Shown here: positions 1 through 12,123 of the stretch, in pieces
Layout: every line of letters starts with the position of its first letter
Numbering within the stretch: the first letter of the stretch is position 1
Source of the DNA: Thalassococcus sp. S3
Lineage (GTDB): Bacteria; Pseudomonadota; Alphaproteobacteria; Rhodobacterales; Rhodobacteraceae
NCBI RefSeq assembly: GCF_004216475.1
Contig: NZ_CP022303.1
Coordinates: 1,302,001-1,366,000 of the forward strand
Direction of reading: 5' to 3'
DNA: 64,000 nt
Notes under the pieces: model-generated
The model's database searches: none
What the model saw: only the letters and a program-made list of their open reading frames with translations
What the model was told of the DNA's origin: nothing
Translations under genes and position numbers: made by a program

Positions 1-1230
1 GATGGCACTGTCGGGCAGCTTCCGGTCATTGATGTAGCGGGATGCAAGCTCCACCGAGGTCTTGATCGCGTCGGCGGTGTATTTGACGCCATGATGCTCT
101 TCGAAATAGGGCTTGAGGCCTTTGAGGATCTTGGTGGCATCTTCGACCGAAGGCTCGTTCACGTCGATCTTTTGGAACCGGCGTGACAGCGCGCGGTCCT
201 TTTCGAAATGCTGACGGAATTCCTTGTAGGTGGTAGAGCCCATCGTGCGCAGTTTGCCGCCCTGAAGGGCTGGTTTGAGCAGGTTGGAGGCATCCATCGC
301 CCCGCCAGATGTCGCGCCCGCGCCGATCACGGTGTGGATCTCGTCGATGAACAGCACCGCATCCGGGTGATCTTCCAGTTCCGAGACGACGGCCTTCAGC
401 CGCTCTTCGAAATCGCCGCGATATCGTGTACCTGCAAGTAAGGCACCCATGTCGAGGGAATAGATGGTGGTGTTTGCCAGCACCTCCGGCGTCTCTCCGG
501 CCACGATCTTGCGGGCCAGACCTTCGGCGATCGCTGTTTTGCCCACGCCCGGGTCGCCCACCAGAAGCGGGTTGTTCTTGCGCCGACGGCAAAGCACCTG
601 GATGCAGCGCTCGACCTCGTCATCGCGACCGATCAGCGGGTCGATATCGCCGCTGCGGGATTTCGCGTTCAGGTCCACGCAATATTTGGCAAGCGCGCTT
701 TCCTTCTGCTCACCCTCTGTCGTGGCCTGGCTGGCCTCTTCCTCGCCCTCGCTGGCGCCGGTCACCGGTCGTGCTTCGCCATAGGCAGGGTCCTTGGCCA
801 CGCCGTGCGCGATGAAATTCACCGCATCATACCGTGTCATGTCCTGCTCCTGCAGGAAGTAGGCGGCATTCGATTCGCGCTCTGCGAAGATCGCGACCAG
901 GACATTGGCGCCTGTCACCTCGGTGCGTCCGGACGATTGCACATGAATGGCGGCCCGCTGGATGACCCGCTGGAAGGCGGCTGTCGGCACAGCTTCGGAC
1001 CCGTCGATTTCGGTCACGAGGTTCGAAAGATCCTCGTTCACGAACTCCGTCAGCGTGCTGCGCAGCTCATCGGTGTCGACTGAACATGCTTTCATCACGC
1101 GCGTCGCGTCGGGTTCGTCCAGCAGCGCCAGAAGCAGATGCTCCAGCGTTGCAAATTCATGCCTGCGCTCATTCGCCAGCGCCAGGGCTGCGTGAATGGC
1201 CTGCTCAAGTGTGTTCGAGAATGAAGGCAC
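1..1230 (-). CDS. clpA: ATP-dependent Clp protease ATP-binding subunit ClpA (C-terminal part missing at window edge)
   Basis: AAA+ unfoldase that feeds substrates, including ClpS-delivered N-degron proteins, to the ClpP peptidase. The 410 codons present start at a GTG (reading [16 protein letters not shown]), an N-terminal Clp repeat domain typical of ClpA. The first AAA+ module follows, with Walker A GDPGVGKT at about 512-570. The second ATPase domain and C-terminus lie outside the window, so the gene is cut by the edge and not broken. No ATG lies nearby in frame; the GTG start matches the family N-terminus. clpS, often next to clpA, is not visible here. The gene is oriented away from gloB behind a gap of 174 bases. 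Confidence 0.93.
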   Translation of the reverse strand, partial: MPSFSNTLEQAIHAALALANERRHEFATLEHLLLALLDEPDATRVMKACSVDTDELRSTLTEFVNEDLSNLVTEIDGSEAVPTAAFQRVIQRAAIHVQSSGRTEVTGANVLVAIFAERESNAAYFLQEQDMTRYDAVNFIAHGVAKDPAYGEARPVTGASEGEEEASQATTEGEQKESALAKYCVDLNAKSRSGDIDPLIGRDDEVERCIQVLCRRRKNNPLLVGDPGVGKTAIAEGLARKIVAGETPEVLANTTIYSLDMGALLAGTRYRGDFEERLKAVVSELEDHPDAVLFIDEIHTVIGAGATSGGAMDASNLLKPALQGGKLRTMGSTTYKEFRQHFEKDRALSRRFQKIDVNEPSVEDATKILKGLKPYFEEHHGVKYTADAIKTSVELASRYINDRKLPDSAI

Positions 1231-1404
1231 GCGCGTGCTCCTCTTATCTGGGTCGGGAGGGGAACGACTTGGGGCCGTGCCCCCGGACCAACCATGTCCT
1301 CATAGTATTAGAGTTTGGTTGATACCGCCCGAGCTTCAAGTTTTTTCTGTCTTCAAACGGTCACAAAAGCTGTGAGCGTGTTTCCGGCGCGTGATTATGC
1401 GGCG

Positions 1405-2172
1405 TCAGAAATTGTCCTTTCGGCGTCGTATCTCCGCAAAGACCTCCGCCGGATCCGCACCATCCATACCGATTGAATGTTGAAGGTGGGGCACAGCGGC
1501 CCGAAGGAAAGGGTTGGTTGCGTGTTCCAGCGACAAGAGCGATGGCACGGTGGGTTGACCGGCGGCACGCGCCTCGTCGACCTGCTGGATGCGAGATATA
1601 AGATCGGGATTTTCCGGTTCAATGGTGATGGCGAAAGCCCCGTTGGCCTTGGTATATTCATGACCTGAATAAACGAGCGTATCCCCGGGCAGGGCCGACA
1701 GTTTCGACAGGCTGTTCCACATCTGCGGCATCGTGCCCTCAAAGACGCGACCGCATCCAAGCGCCATCAGGCTGTCTGCCGTAAAGACCGCCTTGGAGGT
1801 TGGAAAGTGATAAGCGACATGTCCGACGGTGTGACCCGAGACATCCATGACCATGCCGTCTTCGGATCCAATCCGAATGGTGTCTCCATCGTTCAGCGCA
1901 ATGTCGAGCGGCGGTAGCCTCGCCGCATCTTTTTGATGTCCGACGACCTGCGCGGGGTGTTTTGCAAGTATCTCTTTCAGCCCGTCGACGTGATCATAGT
2001 GATGATGGGTGATCAGCGCGTGGCTCAGACGCCATCCCCGGGCGTCGAGCGCATCCAGAATCGGTGCCGCCTCTGGCGCGTCCACAAGGGCCGTATCTCC
2101 GGTCTCGGCGTCATGCGCAAGGAAGGCGTAATTGTCTGACAGGCAGGGAACGGTCACGATGTCCAGAGGCAT
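1405..2172 (-). CDS. gloB: Hydroxyacylglutathione hydrolase (glyoxalase II)
   Basis: Hydrolyses S-D-lactoylglutathione to D-lactate and glutathione, the second step of methylglyoxal detoxification in the cytosol. The 255-residue protein has the metallo-beta-lactamase metal motif [10 protein letters not shown] near residue 55 and the later binuclear-site segments, including SGHEYT near residue 165. The C-terminal helical domain of glyoxalase II is present. I chose the ATG at 2172 ([10 protein letters not shown]), which matches the family start; in-frame ATGs upstream would add 16 residues with no counterpart in homologues. It is divergent from the methyltransferase gene at 2234, and the 61-base gap must hold both promoters. 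Confidence 0.93.
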   Translation of the reverse strand: MPLDIVTVPCLSDNYAFLAHDAETGDTALVDAPEAAPILDALDARGWRLSHALITHHHYDHVDGLKEILAKHPAQVVGHQKDAARLPPLDIALNDGDTIRIGSEDGMVMDVSGHTVGHVAYHFPTSKAVFTADSLMALGCGRVFEGTMPQMWNSLSKLSALPGDTLVYSGHEYTKANGAFAITIEPENPDLISRIQQVDEARAAGQPTVPSLLSLEHATNPFLRAAVPHLQHSIGMDGADPAEVFAEIRRRKDNF

Positions 2173-2233
2173 GGTCTTTCGCCCTTTCATTGTTAACATG
2201 GTGGCAGCTTGGCGGATCATACGGGCAGTCGCA

Positions 2234-2980
2234 ATGCATCTTGATGTGCAGGATCTTCGGAACTTCTATTATCGCTCGGCCCTTGGCCGGGCAGCACAGG
2301 CCTCCATGCGGCTGCGGTTGCGCGATTTGTGGCCCGAGGCGAAGGGGCAGACCGTTGCGGGCTTTGGCTTTGCAACACCCTTGCTGCGCCCCTATCTGAA
2401 CGACGCGCGTCGGGTGTTGGCGCTGATGCCCGGACCTCAGGGCGTGATGCCTTGGCCCGCCGGCCTGCCCAATGTCTCTGTTCTGACCGAAGAAACACTC
2501 TGGCCGGTCGAAACCGGTCATGTCGACAAGCTGATCATGCTTCACGGCCTGGAAACGTCCGAGCGGCCCTCGGAACTGTTGGAGGAATGCTGGCGGGTGC
2601 TCGGCCCCGGAGGAAAAGCCCTCTTCATCGTGCCGAACCGGGCGGGGCTCTGGTCGCGCAGTGATCGCACACCGTTCGGCTTTGGCCGCCCCTATACGCC
2701 TGGCCAGCTTGAAAGCCAGTTGCGCAAACATCAGTTCCTGCCCGAACGGCATAGCGCGGCGATCTATCAGATGCCGTCCGAGCGGCGGATCTGGATGAAG
2801 GCAGGCGCGCTTTTCGAAAAGGTTGGGCGTCGCATGCCTGCAATGATCGCAGGCGGCGTTTTCATGGTCGAGGCATCAAAGCGGGTCTATCCGCCGAAAG
2901 GAAAGATCTCCAAAGTGCCCGAACGGCGCGCCATCGGTGTCCTGGAAGGCATGACAGAGCCTGTTCCCGGGCGTGCATAG
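2234..2980 (+). CDS. Class I SAM-dependent methyltransferase
   Basis: A 248-residue protein of a methyltransferase family common in Rhodobacterales, often beside gloB. Features seen are an acidic and glycine loop region ([15 protein letters not shown]) and a strand-turn segment [18 protein letters not shown] near residue 130, typical of the post-motif region of class I methyltransferases. The substrate is unknown. Starts upstream (for example at 2132) run into gloB, so I chose the ATG at 2234, whose product [18 protein letters not shown] resembles the family N-terminus. The canonical GxGxG SAM loop is degenerate, so catalytic competence is inferred. Confidence 0.8.
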   Translation: MHLDVQDLRNFYYRSALGRAAQASMRLRLRDLWPEAKGQTVAGFGFATPLLRPYLNDARRVLALMPGPQGVMPWPAGLPNVSVLTEETLWPVETGHVDKLIMLHGLETSERPSELLEECWRVLGPGGKALFIVPNRAGLWSRSDRTPFGFGRPYTPGQLESQLRKHQFLPERHSAAIYQMPSERRIWMKAGALFEKVGRRMPAMIAGGVFMVEASKRVYPPKGKISKVPERRAIGVLEGMTEPVPGRA

Positions 2981-3335
2981 TCCCTTGTCGACCTGGGAGA
3001 TTATCCTGCCGATCCGCGGAATGTGCGTTTCTCAGCCTCTTGGCGGCAAAGATCGCCCTCTTTGCGAGCATTTCACTCACGTGAATCGGGTAAAAACTGC
3101 AATATACGTGTCTGTTTCGTGAACTTTCTGCGCGCGCAAACGGTCGCACTTTGGCTAAGTCTCTGCAATCGTTAACTTTCTGCAAAATCCCGTTATCGCT
3201 ATACCTTGTTGCGAGGTTGATAGGGCTCTGCTACATCCACGCTGATTTTGACGACCTGAGGCCGATCAGGGACGTTTAACGCCCCCGGGGCTGCTCGCTC
3301 GCGCGCTGCCGGGGCCAAATATCGGAAGGGTGGAC
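2981..3335 (+). promoter_or_regulatory. Intergenic leader of the ATP synthase operon
   Basis: This stretch of 355 bases has no convincing gene and must hold the atpHAGDC promoter and leader. A 13-nt direct repeat, GTKAACTTTCTGC, lies at 3119-3131 and 3171-3183 with starts 52 bases apart. A GC-rich imperfect hairpin (GCCCCCGG at 3281-3288 with CCGGGGCC at 3309-3316, one mismatch) sits just upstream of the atpH ribosome binding site. I could not fix a -35/-10 pair. The regulatory meaning of the repeat and the hairpin is inference. Confidence 0.4.
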
Positions 3336-3896
3336 GTGTCCGAACCAGCTTCGATTTCAGGTGGCATTGCCGAACGATATGCTACCGCGATTTTCGACAT
3401 TGCCAAAGAGAACGATAACCTGTCGGGACTTGAAAGCTCTGTCAATGACCTCACCGCAGCTTTGGACGACAGCAGCGATTTGAGAGACCTGATATCTTCC
3501 CCGGTCGTGTCCCGTGCCGATCAGGGCGCTGCGATCACCGCGATCGCCAAGAAAATGGGCGTCGCCCCCGTGATGCGCAAAAGCCTTGGTCTTATGGCCG
3601 AAAAGAGACGTCTTTTCGTTTTGCCCTACCTTCTTCGTGCGCTGCGCGATCTGATTGCGGAAGAGCGTGATGAAGTCACCGCCGAGGTGACAAGCGCCAA
3701 GGCGCTCACCAAGACGCAGGCGGACAAGCTTGCAAAAACTCTGGCCGAACGTGTCGGAAAAACCGTGAACATCAATGCGACGGTCGATGAAAGCCTCATC
3801 GGCGGTCTTGTCGTCAAAGTGGGCTCGAAGATGATCGACACCTCGATCCGCTCGAAGCTGAACTCCCTCCAGAATGCAATGAAAGAGGTCGGATAA
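3336..3896 (+). CDS. atpH: F1 ATP synthase delta subunit
   Basis: Delta subunit of the stator, joining the F1 alpha3-beta3 head to the b subunits of Fo. The 186-residue product has the OSCP/delta N-terminal helical domain (GGIAERYATAIFDIAKE) and the conserved C-terminal segment ESLIGGLVVKVGSKMIDTSIRSKL. Two GTG codons compete at 3330 and 3336; the second is better spaced from the purine-rich CGGAAGGG and gives the usual VSEPASIS start. It is the first gene of the F1 operon atpHAGDC. The Fo genes are not in the window, which is the normal split arrangement in alphaproteobacteria. The atpA start codon follows its stop codon directly. Confidence 0.95.
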   Translation: MSEPASISGGIAERYATAIFDIAKENDNLSGLESSVNDLTAALDDSSDLRDLISSPVVSRADQGAAITAIAKKMGVAPVMRKSLGLMAEKRRLFVLPYLLRALRDLIAEERDEVTAEVTSAKALTKTQADKLAKTLAERVGKTVNINATVDESLIGGLVVKVGSKMIDTSIRSKLNSLQNAMKEVG

Positions 3897-5435
3897 ATGG
3901 GTATCCAAGCAGCAGAGATTTCTGCGATCCTGAAGGACCAGATCAAGAACTTTGGTCAGGAAGCCGAAGTCGCCGAAGTGGGCCGCGTGCTGAGTGTCGG
4001 CGACGGGATTGCCCGTGTCTATGGCCTCGACAACGTGCAAGCCGGTGAAATGGTCGAATTCCCCGGCGGCATTCAAGGCATGGCGCTGAACCTCGAAGCC
4101 GACAATGTTGGGGTCGTGATCTTCGGCTCCGACCGGGACATTAAAGAAGGCGATGTCGTCAAGCGCACGAACTCTATCGTGGACGTGCCAGCCGGGGATG
4201 CGCTTTTGGGCCGTGTTGTGGACGCACTGGGCAATCCGCTGGACGGCAAGGGCCCCATCGAAGCGTCCGAGCGTCGCGTGGCCGACGTGAAGGCGCCTGG
4301 CATCATCCCGCGTAAATCGGTGCATGAGCCGATGGCGACCGGCCTGAAATCCGTGGACGCGATGATCCCGATCGGTCGTGGCCAGCGCGAACTGATCATT
4401 GGTGACCGTCAGACCGGCAAGACCGCCGTGGCGCTCGACACGATCCTGAACCAGAAGGTCTATAACGACGCGGCGGGCGATGACGAGAGCAAGAAGCTTT
4501 ACTGCGTTTACGTTGCGGTTGGCCAGAAACGTTCGACCGTGGCCCAGCTTGTGAAGAAGCTGGAAGAGACCGGCGCCATCGACTACTCCATCGTCGTGGC
4601 CGCCACCGCGTCCGAACCGGCGCCGATGCAGTTCTTGGCGCCTTACGCCGCAACCGCGATGGCCGAGTATTTCCGCGACAACGGCAAGCACGCGCTGATC
4701 ATCTATGATGACCTCAGCAAACAGGCCGTGTCCTACCGCCAGATGTCGCTGCTGCTGCGCCGCCCGCCGGGACGCGAAGCCTATCCGGGCGACGTTTTCT
4801 ACCTCCACTCCCGTCTGCTGGAGCGGTCGGCGAAACTGAACGAGGACAACGGTGCGGGTTCTCTCACGGCTCTGCCGATCATCGAAACCCAAGGCGGAGA
4901 CGTGTCGGCGTTTATTCCGACCAACGTGATCTCGATCACCGACGGCCAGATCTTCCTTGAAACCGAACTGTTCTACCAGGGCATCCGCCCCGCCGTGAAC
5001 ACCGGTCTGTCGGTGAGCCGTGTGGGCTCCTCCGCCCAGACCAACGCGATGAAATCTGTGGCTGGCCCGGTGAAGCTGGAACTGGCGCAGTATCGTGAGA
5101 TGGCGGCCTTTGCCCAGTTCGGCTCTGACCTTGATGCGGCCACCCAGCAGTTGCTGAACCGTGGTGCGCGTCTGACCGAACTGATGAAACAGCCGCAATA
5201 CTCGCCTCTGACCAACGCGGAAATCGTTTGCGTGATCTTCGCCGGCACCAAGGGCTATCTCGACAAGGTTGACGTGCGTGATGTCGGACGGTTCGAGGCA
5301 GGCCTGCTGTCGCATCTGCGTGGCAAGAACCAGGATCTGCTGGACTGGATCACCAACGAGGATCCCAAGATCAAGGGTGAGGCCGAAGACAAGATCAAAG
5401 CTGCGCTCGACGAGTACGCCGCGACCTTCGCATAA
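3897..5435 (+). CDS. atpA: F1 ATP synthase alpha subunit
   Basis: Non-catalytic nucleotide-binding subunit of the F1 hexamer. At 512 residues it is full length. The P-loop GDRQTGKTA is near residue 170, the alpha/beta signature [17 protein letters not shown] is in the last third, and the C-terminal helical bundle is intact. The ATG directly follows the atpH stop codon, so translational coupling is likely. Nothing unusual was noted. Confidence 0.98.
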   Translation: MGIQAAEISAILKDQIKNFGQEAEVAEVGRVLSVGDGIARVYGLDNVQAGEMVEFPGGIQGMALNLEADNVGVVIFGSDRDIKEGDVVKRTNSIVDVPAGDALLGRVVDALGNPLDGKGPIEASERRVADVKAPGIIPRKSVHEPMATGLKSVDAMIPIGRGQRELIIGDRQTGKTAVALDTILNQKVYNDAAGDDESKKLYCVYVAVGQKRSTVAQLVKKLEETGAIDYSIVVAATASEPAPMQFLAPYAATAMAEYFRDNGKHALIIYDDLSKQAVSYRQMSLLLRRPPGREAYPGDVFYLHSRLLERSAKLNEDNGAGSLTALPIIETQGGDVSAFIPTNVISITDGQIFLETELFYQGIRPAVNTGLSVSRVGSSAQTNAMKSVAGPVKLELAQYREMAAFAQFGSDLDAATQQLLNRGARLTELMKQPQYSPLTNAEIVCVIFAGTKGYLDKVDVRDVGRFEAGLLSHLRGKNQDLLDWITNEDPKIKGEAEDKIKAALDEYAATFA

Positions 5436-5449
5436 GGAGAGAGACGGCA

Positions 5450-7766
<2,317 letters not shown>

Positions 7767-7778
7767 GGAGCACGCCTG

Positions 7779-8204
7779 ATGGCAGAGACAATGCAATTCG
7801 ACCTGGTATCGCCCGAACGAAGCCTGGCTTCGCTTCAGGTGACATCGGTCCAGATCCCCGGATCGGAAGGCGATATGACGGCGATGCCCGATCATGCGCC
7901 CACGATCACGACCTTGCGTCCGGGTCTTCTGCGGGTTGAAAGCGCGGAAGGCACCAAGGAATACGTGGTCACCGGCGGTTTCGCCGAGATCGGTGCCGCA
8001 GGTCTTTCGGTGCTGGCCGAACGGGCCGTTCCGCGTGCGGACATGACCCAGGCGGATATGGATGCGATGGTGGCCGAAGCCCGCGAAGCGCACAAGAGCG
8101 CGCAGGACACGTTCCAGAACGAACCGGGTCCCGTGGATGATGCAGCCAAGCTGTTGTCGGACATGGTCGCGATGGGCGAAGAGATCGGCCTTTCTTCGAA
8201 GTAA
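7779..8204 (+). CDS. atpC: F1 ATP synthase epsilon subunit
   Basis: Regulatory subunit of the central stalk. The 141-residue product has the N-terminal beta-sandwich domain ([17 protein letters not shown], then [21 protein letters not shown]), the most conserved part of the family. The C-terminal segment that forms the inhibitory helices in other bacteria is present but diverged. It starts 12 bases after atpD behind an AAGGAG site and is the last gene of the operon, followed at once by a strong terminator. Confidence 0.96.
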   Translation: MAETMQFDLVSPERSLASLQVTSVQIPGSEGDMTAMPDHAPTITTLRPGLLRVESAEGTKEYVVTGGFAEIGAAGLSVLAERAVPRADMTQADMDAMVAEAREAHKSAQDTFQNEPGPVDDAAKLLSDMVAMGEEIGLSSK

Positions 8205-8226
8205 CGCCCTGTTCCTCGACGTAACG

Positions 8227-8262
8227 AAAAAGACAGGCGCTCTCGGGCGCCTGTCTTTTTTA
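8227..8262 (+). terminator. Rho-independent terminator of the atp operon
   Basis: A perfect 14-bp stem (AAAAAGACAGGCGC at 8227-8240 with GCGCCTGTCTTTTT at 8247-8260) encloses a 6-nt loop and ends in a T run. It lies 22 bases after the atpC stop codon. The A-run on the left arm means it could also act in the reverse direction. Confidence 0.93.
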
Positions 8263-8335
8263 TATGGACTTTGGGCCGCATTTTGGTCCCAATCCCGGAT
8301 TATGTTGTTATTTGTGACCTAAGATTCCACAGGCT

Positions 8336-8686
8336 ATGAAGCGTATCCCGTCCCATCTTATTGGCGTCGATCAGGGCGATGTCGTGCTGTTCTCCGAATA
8401 CGAAAACGGGGGTAGCATGTGGACAGGCCATGGCGCCCGCGAACGTCGGATGAAGGTGAAGTTCAGCGATGTTTTTCGCGCGCCGCCGGTGGTCCATGTC
8501 TCGACGTCGCTGTTGGACATTGCGACGGGTCCGTCTCTCCGTGCGGATATCACTACCGACAAAATCACCGTGCAGGGTTTTGAGATTGTGTTCAGAACCT
8601 GGGAAGACAGTCGCGTCGCTCGCATTCGGGCGGCCTGGATGGCGATCGGTCCTCTCGAAAACGAGGAGGAGTGGGAACTTTACTAA
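8336..8686 (+). CDS. H-type lectin domain protein
   Basis: A 116-residue protein that resembles the H-type (Helix pomatia agglutinin-like) lectin family found in many Rhodobacterales. The whole length appears to be one beta-sandwich: the segments WTGHGARERRMKVKFSDVFRAPPVVHVS and ITVQGFEIVFRTWEDSRVARIRAAWMAIG match the family pattern of a strand-rich domain ending in an aromatic W-x-A-x-G. There is no signal peptide, so it is probably cytoplasmic or non-classically exported. The ligand is unknown; GalNAc binding is known only for the eukaryotic members. It is monocistronic, after the atp terminator. Confidence 0.75.
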   Translation: MKRIPSHLIGVDQGDVVLFSEYENGGSMWTGHGARERRMKVKFSDVFRAPPVVHVSTSLLDIATGPSLRADITTDKITVQGFEIVFRTWEDSRVARIRAAWMAIGPLENEEEWELY

Positions 8687-8761
8687 CTCCGGCGCCCGCC
8701 CTGTTGGCGTCTGTCTCGGGCCCTGTTAGCCTGCCCGACGACGCAACAAGGCGGTGGCGAC

Positions 8762-9502
8762 ATGCGAAGAGGAGTGATCCGCGGTCTTGCCGCGGCCTGG
8801 TTTGCCTTCGGCGCGGGCATGGCAAGTGCCGAGATGCCCAGCTTTACCAGGAACGTGACGACGCATGTTGTGATCCACGAGTTGGCACATGCCTTGATCC
8901 GGGAATTTGATCTGCCGGTTCTCGGCAACGAAGAGGTCATCGCTGACGCCTTCGCGACGCTCTTTATCGCCCGCGTGCTTCCGGACAGAGCCGAAGACAT
9001 CGTAAAGGACCGGGCGCGATCCTGGTGGATCGAGGCAGACGGGCAGGAGGTCGATCTGCAGGGGGAACATCCCCCCGATGCGCGCCGGGCCTATCGCGCG
9101 GTCTGTCTGCTTTATGGCTATGATCCTGCAGCCTATGCAGATCTTCCAGCCTGGGCCGGTTTGTCCGATGACGATGCAGCCGCTTGTGCCGATTCCGCAC
9201 CCGAGATTGCGCGCAGCTGGCGGCGGATGCTCCGGTCGTATGTTCTGCCGGAGGGGACGGGCACACGCGAATTCCGCATCCTTTACGGCGATGGCCCGAT
9301 GGAGCTGGAGATGCGGCAATCAGGTCTGATGGAAGAGCTGGGCGCGCTGATTGCCCGCTTCGATTGGCATTCCCGCATCACCTTGCTCTTCGATCATTGC
9401 GACGGGGGCGCTGTCTGGAGCCGGAGCAGGCGCACCATACGGCTTTGCGATGATTATGTGGCGCGTTTCAATACTCAAGCGGGGATGCCTCACCCCCGCT
9501 AA
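8762..9502 (+). CDS. DUF4344 domain putative metallopeptidase, secreted
   Basis: A 246-residue protein with an N-terminal signal peptide (RRGVIRGLAAAWFAFGAGMASA) and, just after it, the zincin motif VIHELAHALI near residues 37-46, followed by a conserved acidic segment EEVIADAFATLF that could supply the third zinc ligand. This layout is that of the DUF4344 putative metallopeptidase family. It probably acts in the periplasm; no substrate is known. Four cysteines in the second half could form disulfides. It ends six bases before the converging prs gene. Confidence 0.78.
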   Translation: MRRGVIRGLAAAWFAFGAGMASAEMPSFTRNVTTHVVIHELAHALIREFDLPVLGNEEVIADAFATLFIARVLPDRAEDIVKDRARSWWIEADGQEVDLQGEHPPDARRAYRAVCLLYGYDPAAYADLPAWAGLSDDDAAACADSAPEIARSWRRMLRSYVLPEGTGTREFRILYGDGPMELEMRQSGLMEELGALIARFDWHSRITLLFDHCDGGAVWSRSRRTIRLCDDYVARFNTQAGMPHPR

Positions 9503-9508
9503 GCGCGC

Positions 9509-10528
9509 TTAACCGGTGGAATAGAGGGTCTCGTAAATCGGGGTGAGCGTTGTCGCTTCGAAAAGCGAGGAGACCGACGTGCCGTTCCAGATGTTGAGGA
9601 TGGCTTGGGCAAAGACGGGTGCGGTCGGCACGATCCGGATATTTCCGGCGCCCTTGATCGCTTCTGTCGGCTGGATCGAATCCGTGATGACCAGCGATTT
9701 CATCACTGATTTCGTCACACGCTCCACCGCTGGTCCACTCATCACGCCGTGGCTGATGTAAGCGTGCACCTCCTTCGCGCCATGCTCAAGCAGGACGTCC
9801 GCCGCCTTGCAGAGCGTTCCGGCGGTATCGCACATGTCGTCCACGATCAGGCAGACCTTGTCCGTGACATCGCCGATCACCGTCATCTCGGCCACCTCTC
9901 CGGGTTTCTCCCGCCGTTTGTCCACGATGGCGAGAGGGGAGTTGATCCGCTTTGCCAACTCTCTTGCGCGGGCAACGCCCCCGACATCGGGTGAGACCAC
10001 CATCAACTCATCCATCTGGCTGGCGAAAGTGGTGCGGATATCCAGCGCAAAGATCGGCGAGGCATAAAGGTTGTCCACCGGGATATCGAAAAAGCCCTGG
10101 ATCTGTGCGGCATGCAGGTCCATGGTCAGCACCCTCTCGATCCCCGCGCCGACCAGCATGTTGGCAACCAGCTTTGCACTGATCGGCGTGCGTGCCTTTG
10201 TGCGGCGGTCCTGACGGGCATAGCCGAAATAGGGCAGAACGGCCGTGATCCGCGCCGCGGAGGACCGGCGCAGCGCGTCGGCCATGATCAGAAGCTCCAT
10301 CAGGTTGTCATTGGCGGGGTTGGAGGTTGGCTGGATGAGGAACATGTCCTCGCCGCGGACATTCTCGAACACCTCGACGAAGATCTCTCCATCGTTGAAG
10401 CGTTCGACGCGTGCATCGACCAGCCCGGTATGCACGCCCCTGTGCATGGTCATTCTGCGTGCGATGGCCTCCGCCAGTGGGCGGTTGGCGTTCCCAGCGA
10501 TCAGCTTGGGTTCGTTCAGTTGTGGCAT
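9509..10528 (-). CDS. prs: Ribose-phosphate pyrophosphokinase (PRPP synthetase)
   Basis: Makes PRPP from ribose 5-phosphate and ATP for purine, pyrimidine, histidine, tryptophan and NAD synthesis. The 339-residue product has the ATP-binding region ([14 protein letters not shown]), the metal/flexible loop around [21 protein letters not shown], and the PRPP-binding loop [11 protein letters not shown] near residue 230. It is slightly longer than the usual 310-320 residues because of an N-terminal extension ([13 protein letters not shown]). It converges on the DUF4344 gene and is divergent from the isomerase gene at 10632. Confidence 0.96.
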   Translation of the reverse strand: MPQLNEPKLIAGNANRPLAEAIARRMTMHRGVHTGLVDARVERFNDGEIFVEVFENVRGEDMFLIQPTSNPANDNLMELLIMADALRRSSAARITAVLPYFGYARQDRRTKARTPISAKLVANMLVGAGIERVLTMDLHAAQIQGFFDIPVDNLYASPIFALDIRTTFASQMDELMVVSPDVGGVARARELAKRINSPLAIVDKRREKPGEVAEMTVIGDVTDKVCLIVDDMCDTAGTLCKAADVLLEHGAKEVHAYISHGVMSGPAVERVTKSVMKSLVITDSIQPTEAIKGAGNIRIVPTAPVFAQAILNIWNGTSVSSLFEATTLTPIYETLYSTG

Positions 10529-10631
10529 GAAAAGCGGTCCCGGTCAGCGGATATGTGACAGATTCGTGATGTTGACACCGCTTAGCACGGCCTTACCGTC
10601 CCGCAAAGTTTTGCCGGGAGTGACGCACGGA

Positions 10632-11234
10632 ATGCCACATATTGACTACTATTTTGCGACACTGTCGCCCTACACCTATCTTGCGGGCACCCGGCTTGAG
10701 GATATCGCCGCACGCCATGGTGCTACGATCGCGTATAAGCCGCTCGACATCATGACGCTCTTTTCCAGAACGGGCGGCACACCTCCGAAGGATCGGCATC
10801 CCGCGCGCCAGGAATACCGCGCGCAGGAACTTGTGCGGCAAGCCCGGAAGCTGGGTATGCCGTTCAACCTGACCCCCGCGCATTGGCCCACCAACCCCGC
10901 GCCATCCTCCTATGCGTTTGTGGCGGCAGCCAAAGACGGATCGGGCGATCTGGGCGCGCTGGTGCACGCCCTGACGCGGTCGTGTTGGGCGGATGAGAAG
11001 GACATTGCCGACGACGAGGTCATTCGCACTTGCCTGCAGGAGGCTGGTTTCGATCCCGCTCTGGCCGACAGCGGCCTGCTGGTCGGTGCGGAAACCTACG
11101 CCGCCAATCTTGAAGAAGCAGTGGAGCGTGGCGTTTTCGGCGCGCCATTCTATATCACCGGGGATGATGAACGGTTCTGGGGTCAGGACCGCCTCGAGGA
11201 TCTGGATATGTATCTGAAAGCAAAGTCGGAATGA
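10632..11234 (+). CDS. DsbA-family protein, 2-hydroxychromene-2-carboxylate isomerase-like
   Basis: A 200-residue thioredoxin-fold protein of the kappa-GST/HCCA isomerase family. It begins HIDYYFATLSPYTYLAG, where the SPYTYLA segment carries the active-site serine that replaces CxxC, and ends with GVFGAPFYITGDDERFWGQDRLEDL, the conserved cis-proline (GAPF) and tail. The in-family reaction is glutathione-dependent isomerisation in aromatic catabolism, but no such genes are nearby, so the real substrate is unknown. It overlaps the following hydrolase by the ATGA arrangement, so the two are co-translated. Start at 10632 chosen because earlier starts run through the prs promoter region. Confidence 0.85.
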   Translation: MPHIDYYFATLSPYTYLAGTRLEDIAARHGATIAYKPLDIMTLFSRTGGTPPKDRHPARQEYRAQELVRQARKLGMPFNLTPAHWPTNPAPSSYAFVAAAKDGSGDLGALVHALTRSCWADEKDIADDEVIRTCLQEAGFDPALADSGLLVGAETYAANLEEAVERGVFGAPFYITGDDERFWGQDRLEDLDMYLKAKSE

Positions 11235-12025
11235 GCGTGGAGACGGCAGACATCTACGCGACCCAGTTGGGTGGGGGCGCACGTCACGCTCTCGCGCTGC
11301 ACTGCACGCTTGCGCATAGCGGCGCATGGGGCCGTCTGGCCGAGCACACGGAGGATGCGCTGCGCTTTACCGCGATTGACATGCCAAGCCACGGGCGCAG
11401 CGCAGACTGGGACGGTCGGGGCGATTTTCAGGACGTCGTCGTTAACGCCGCGGAACCGTTCCTGCAGGAGCCCATGGATCTGATCGGGCATTCATTCGGG
11501 GCCACCGTTGCCTTGCGTCTTGCTTTGAAACACCCCCGGAAGGTGCGCAGCCTGACGCTGATCGAGCCCGTGTTTTTTGCCGTCGCTTTGGCGGACCGTC
11601 CGGACACGGTGCGGGACCACGACGCGCTGGCGGGTGATTTCAATGCCGCGATCGAAGCCGGAGACATGGAACTGGCCGCGCGCCTTTTCAACCGCATGTG
11701 GGGCGATGGGCCAAAGTGGCCTGACATGCCAAAAGCCTTGCGGGCGGCGATGACACGCGCAATCCACGTGGTGCCGTCCTGCAAGCCTGCGATTTACGAC
11801 GACGTTCACGGCCTGCTCGCCCCTGGCATTCTGTCTCGTGCGGATATGCCCGTGCTCCTGATCAGGGGAAGCACGTCGTTGCCGATCATGGCAGCGGTTA
11901 ATGACGGTCTTGCCAAGCGCCTGCCCGATGCCCGTAACGAGGTGATCGAAGGCGCCGGCCATATGGCGCCGATCACCCACCCGGCCGAAACCGCACGTTT
12001 GCTCAAGGCATTTCTGGACGGGTAG
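11231..12025 (+). CDS. Alpha/beta fold hydrolase
   Basis: A 264-residue alpha/beta hydrolase with the nucleophile elbow GHSFG near residue 88, a DMPSHGRS turn after strand 4 and a catalytic histidine in GAGHMAPITHP near the C-terminus. No signal peptide, so cytosolic. Family members include esterases, lactonases and C-C bond hydrolases; nothing in the sequence decides among them. The ATG overlaps the stop of the upstream isomerase-like gene, so the pair may act on the same compound. Confidence 0.85.
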   Translation: MSVETADIYATQLGGGARHALALHCTLAHSGAWGRLAEHTEDALRFTAIDMPSHGRSADWDGRGDFQDVVVNAAEPFLQEPMDLIGHSFGATVALRLALKHPRKVRSLTLIEPVFFAVALADRPDTVRDHDALAGDFNAAIEAGDMELAARLFNRMWGDGPKWPDMPKALRAAMTRAIHVVPSCKPAIYDDVHGLLAPGILSRADMPVLLIRGSTSLPIMAAVNDGLAKRLPDARNEVIEGAGHMAPITHPAETARLLKAFLDG

Positions 12026-12123
12026 CCCACGTTATCTTTTGCGAGATGACGTGGTCGTGCCACATTACTCTGTCACGCGGCGGGGAGTTCGGCGGTGCCT
12101 GACAGCGGGGGCTCAGCCGAAAA

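Noticed and set aside
1..1230. clpA as a pseudogene
   Set aside because: The frame is open to the window edge; it is only cut by the window.
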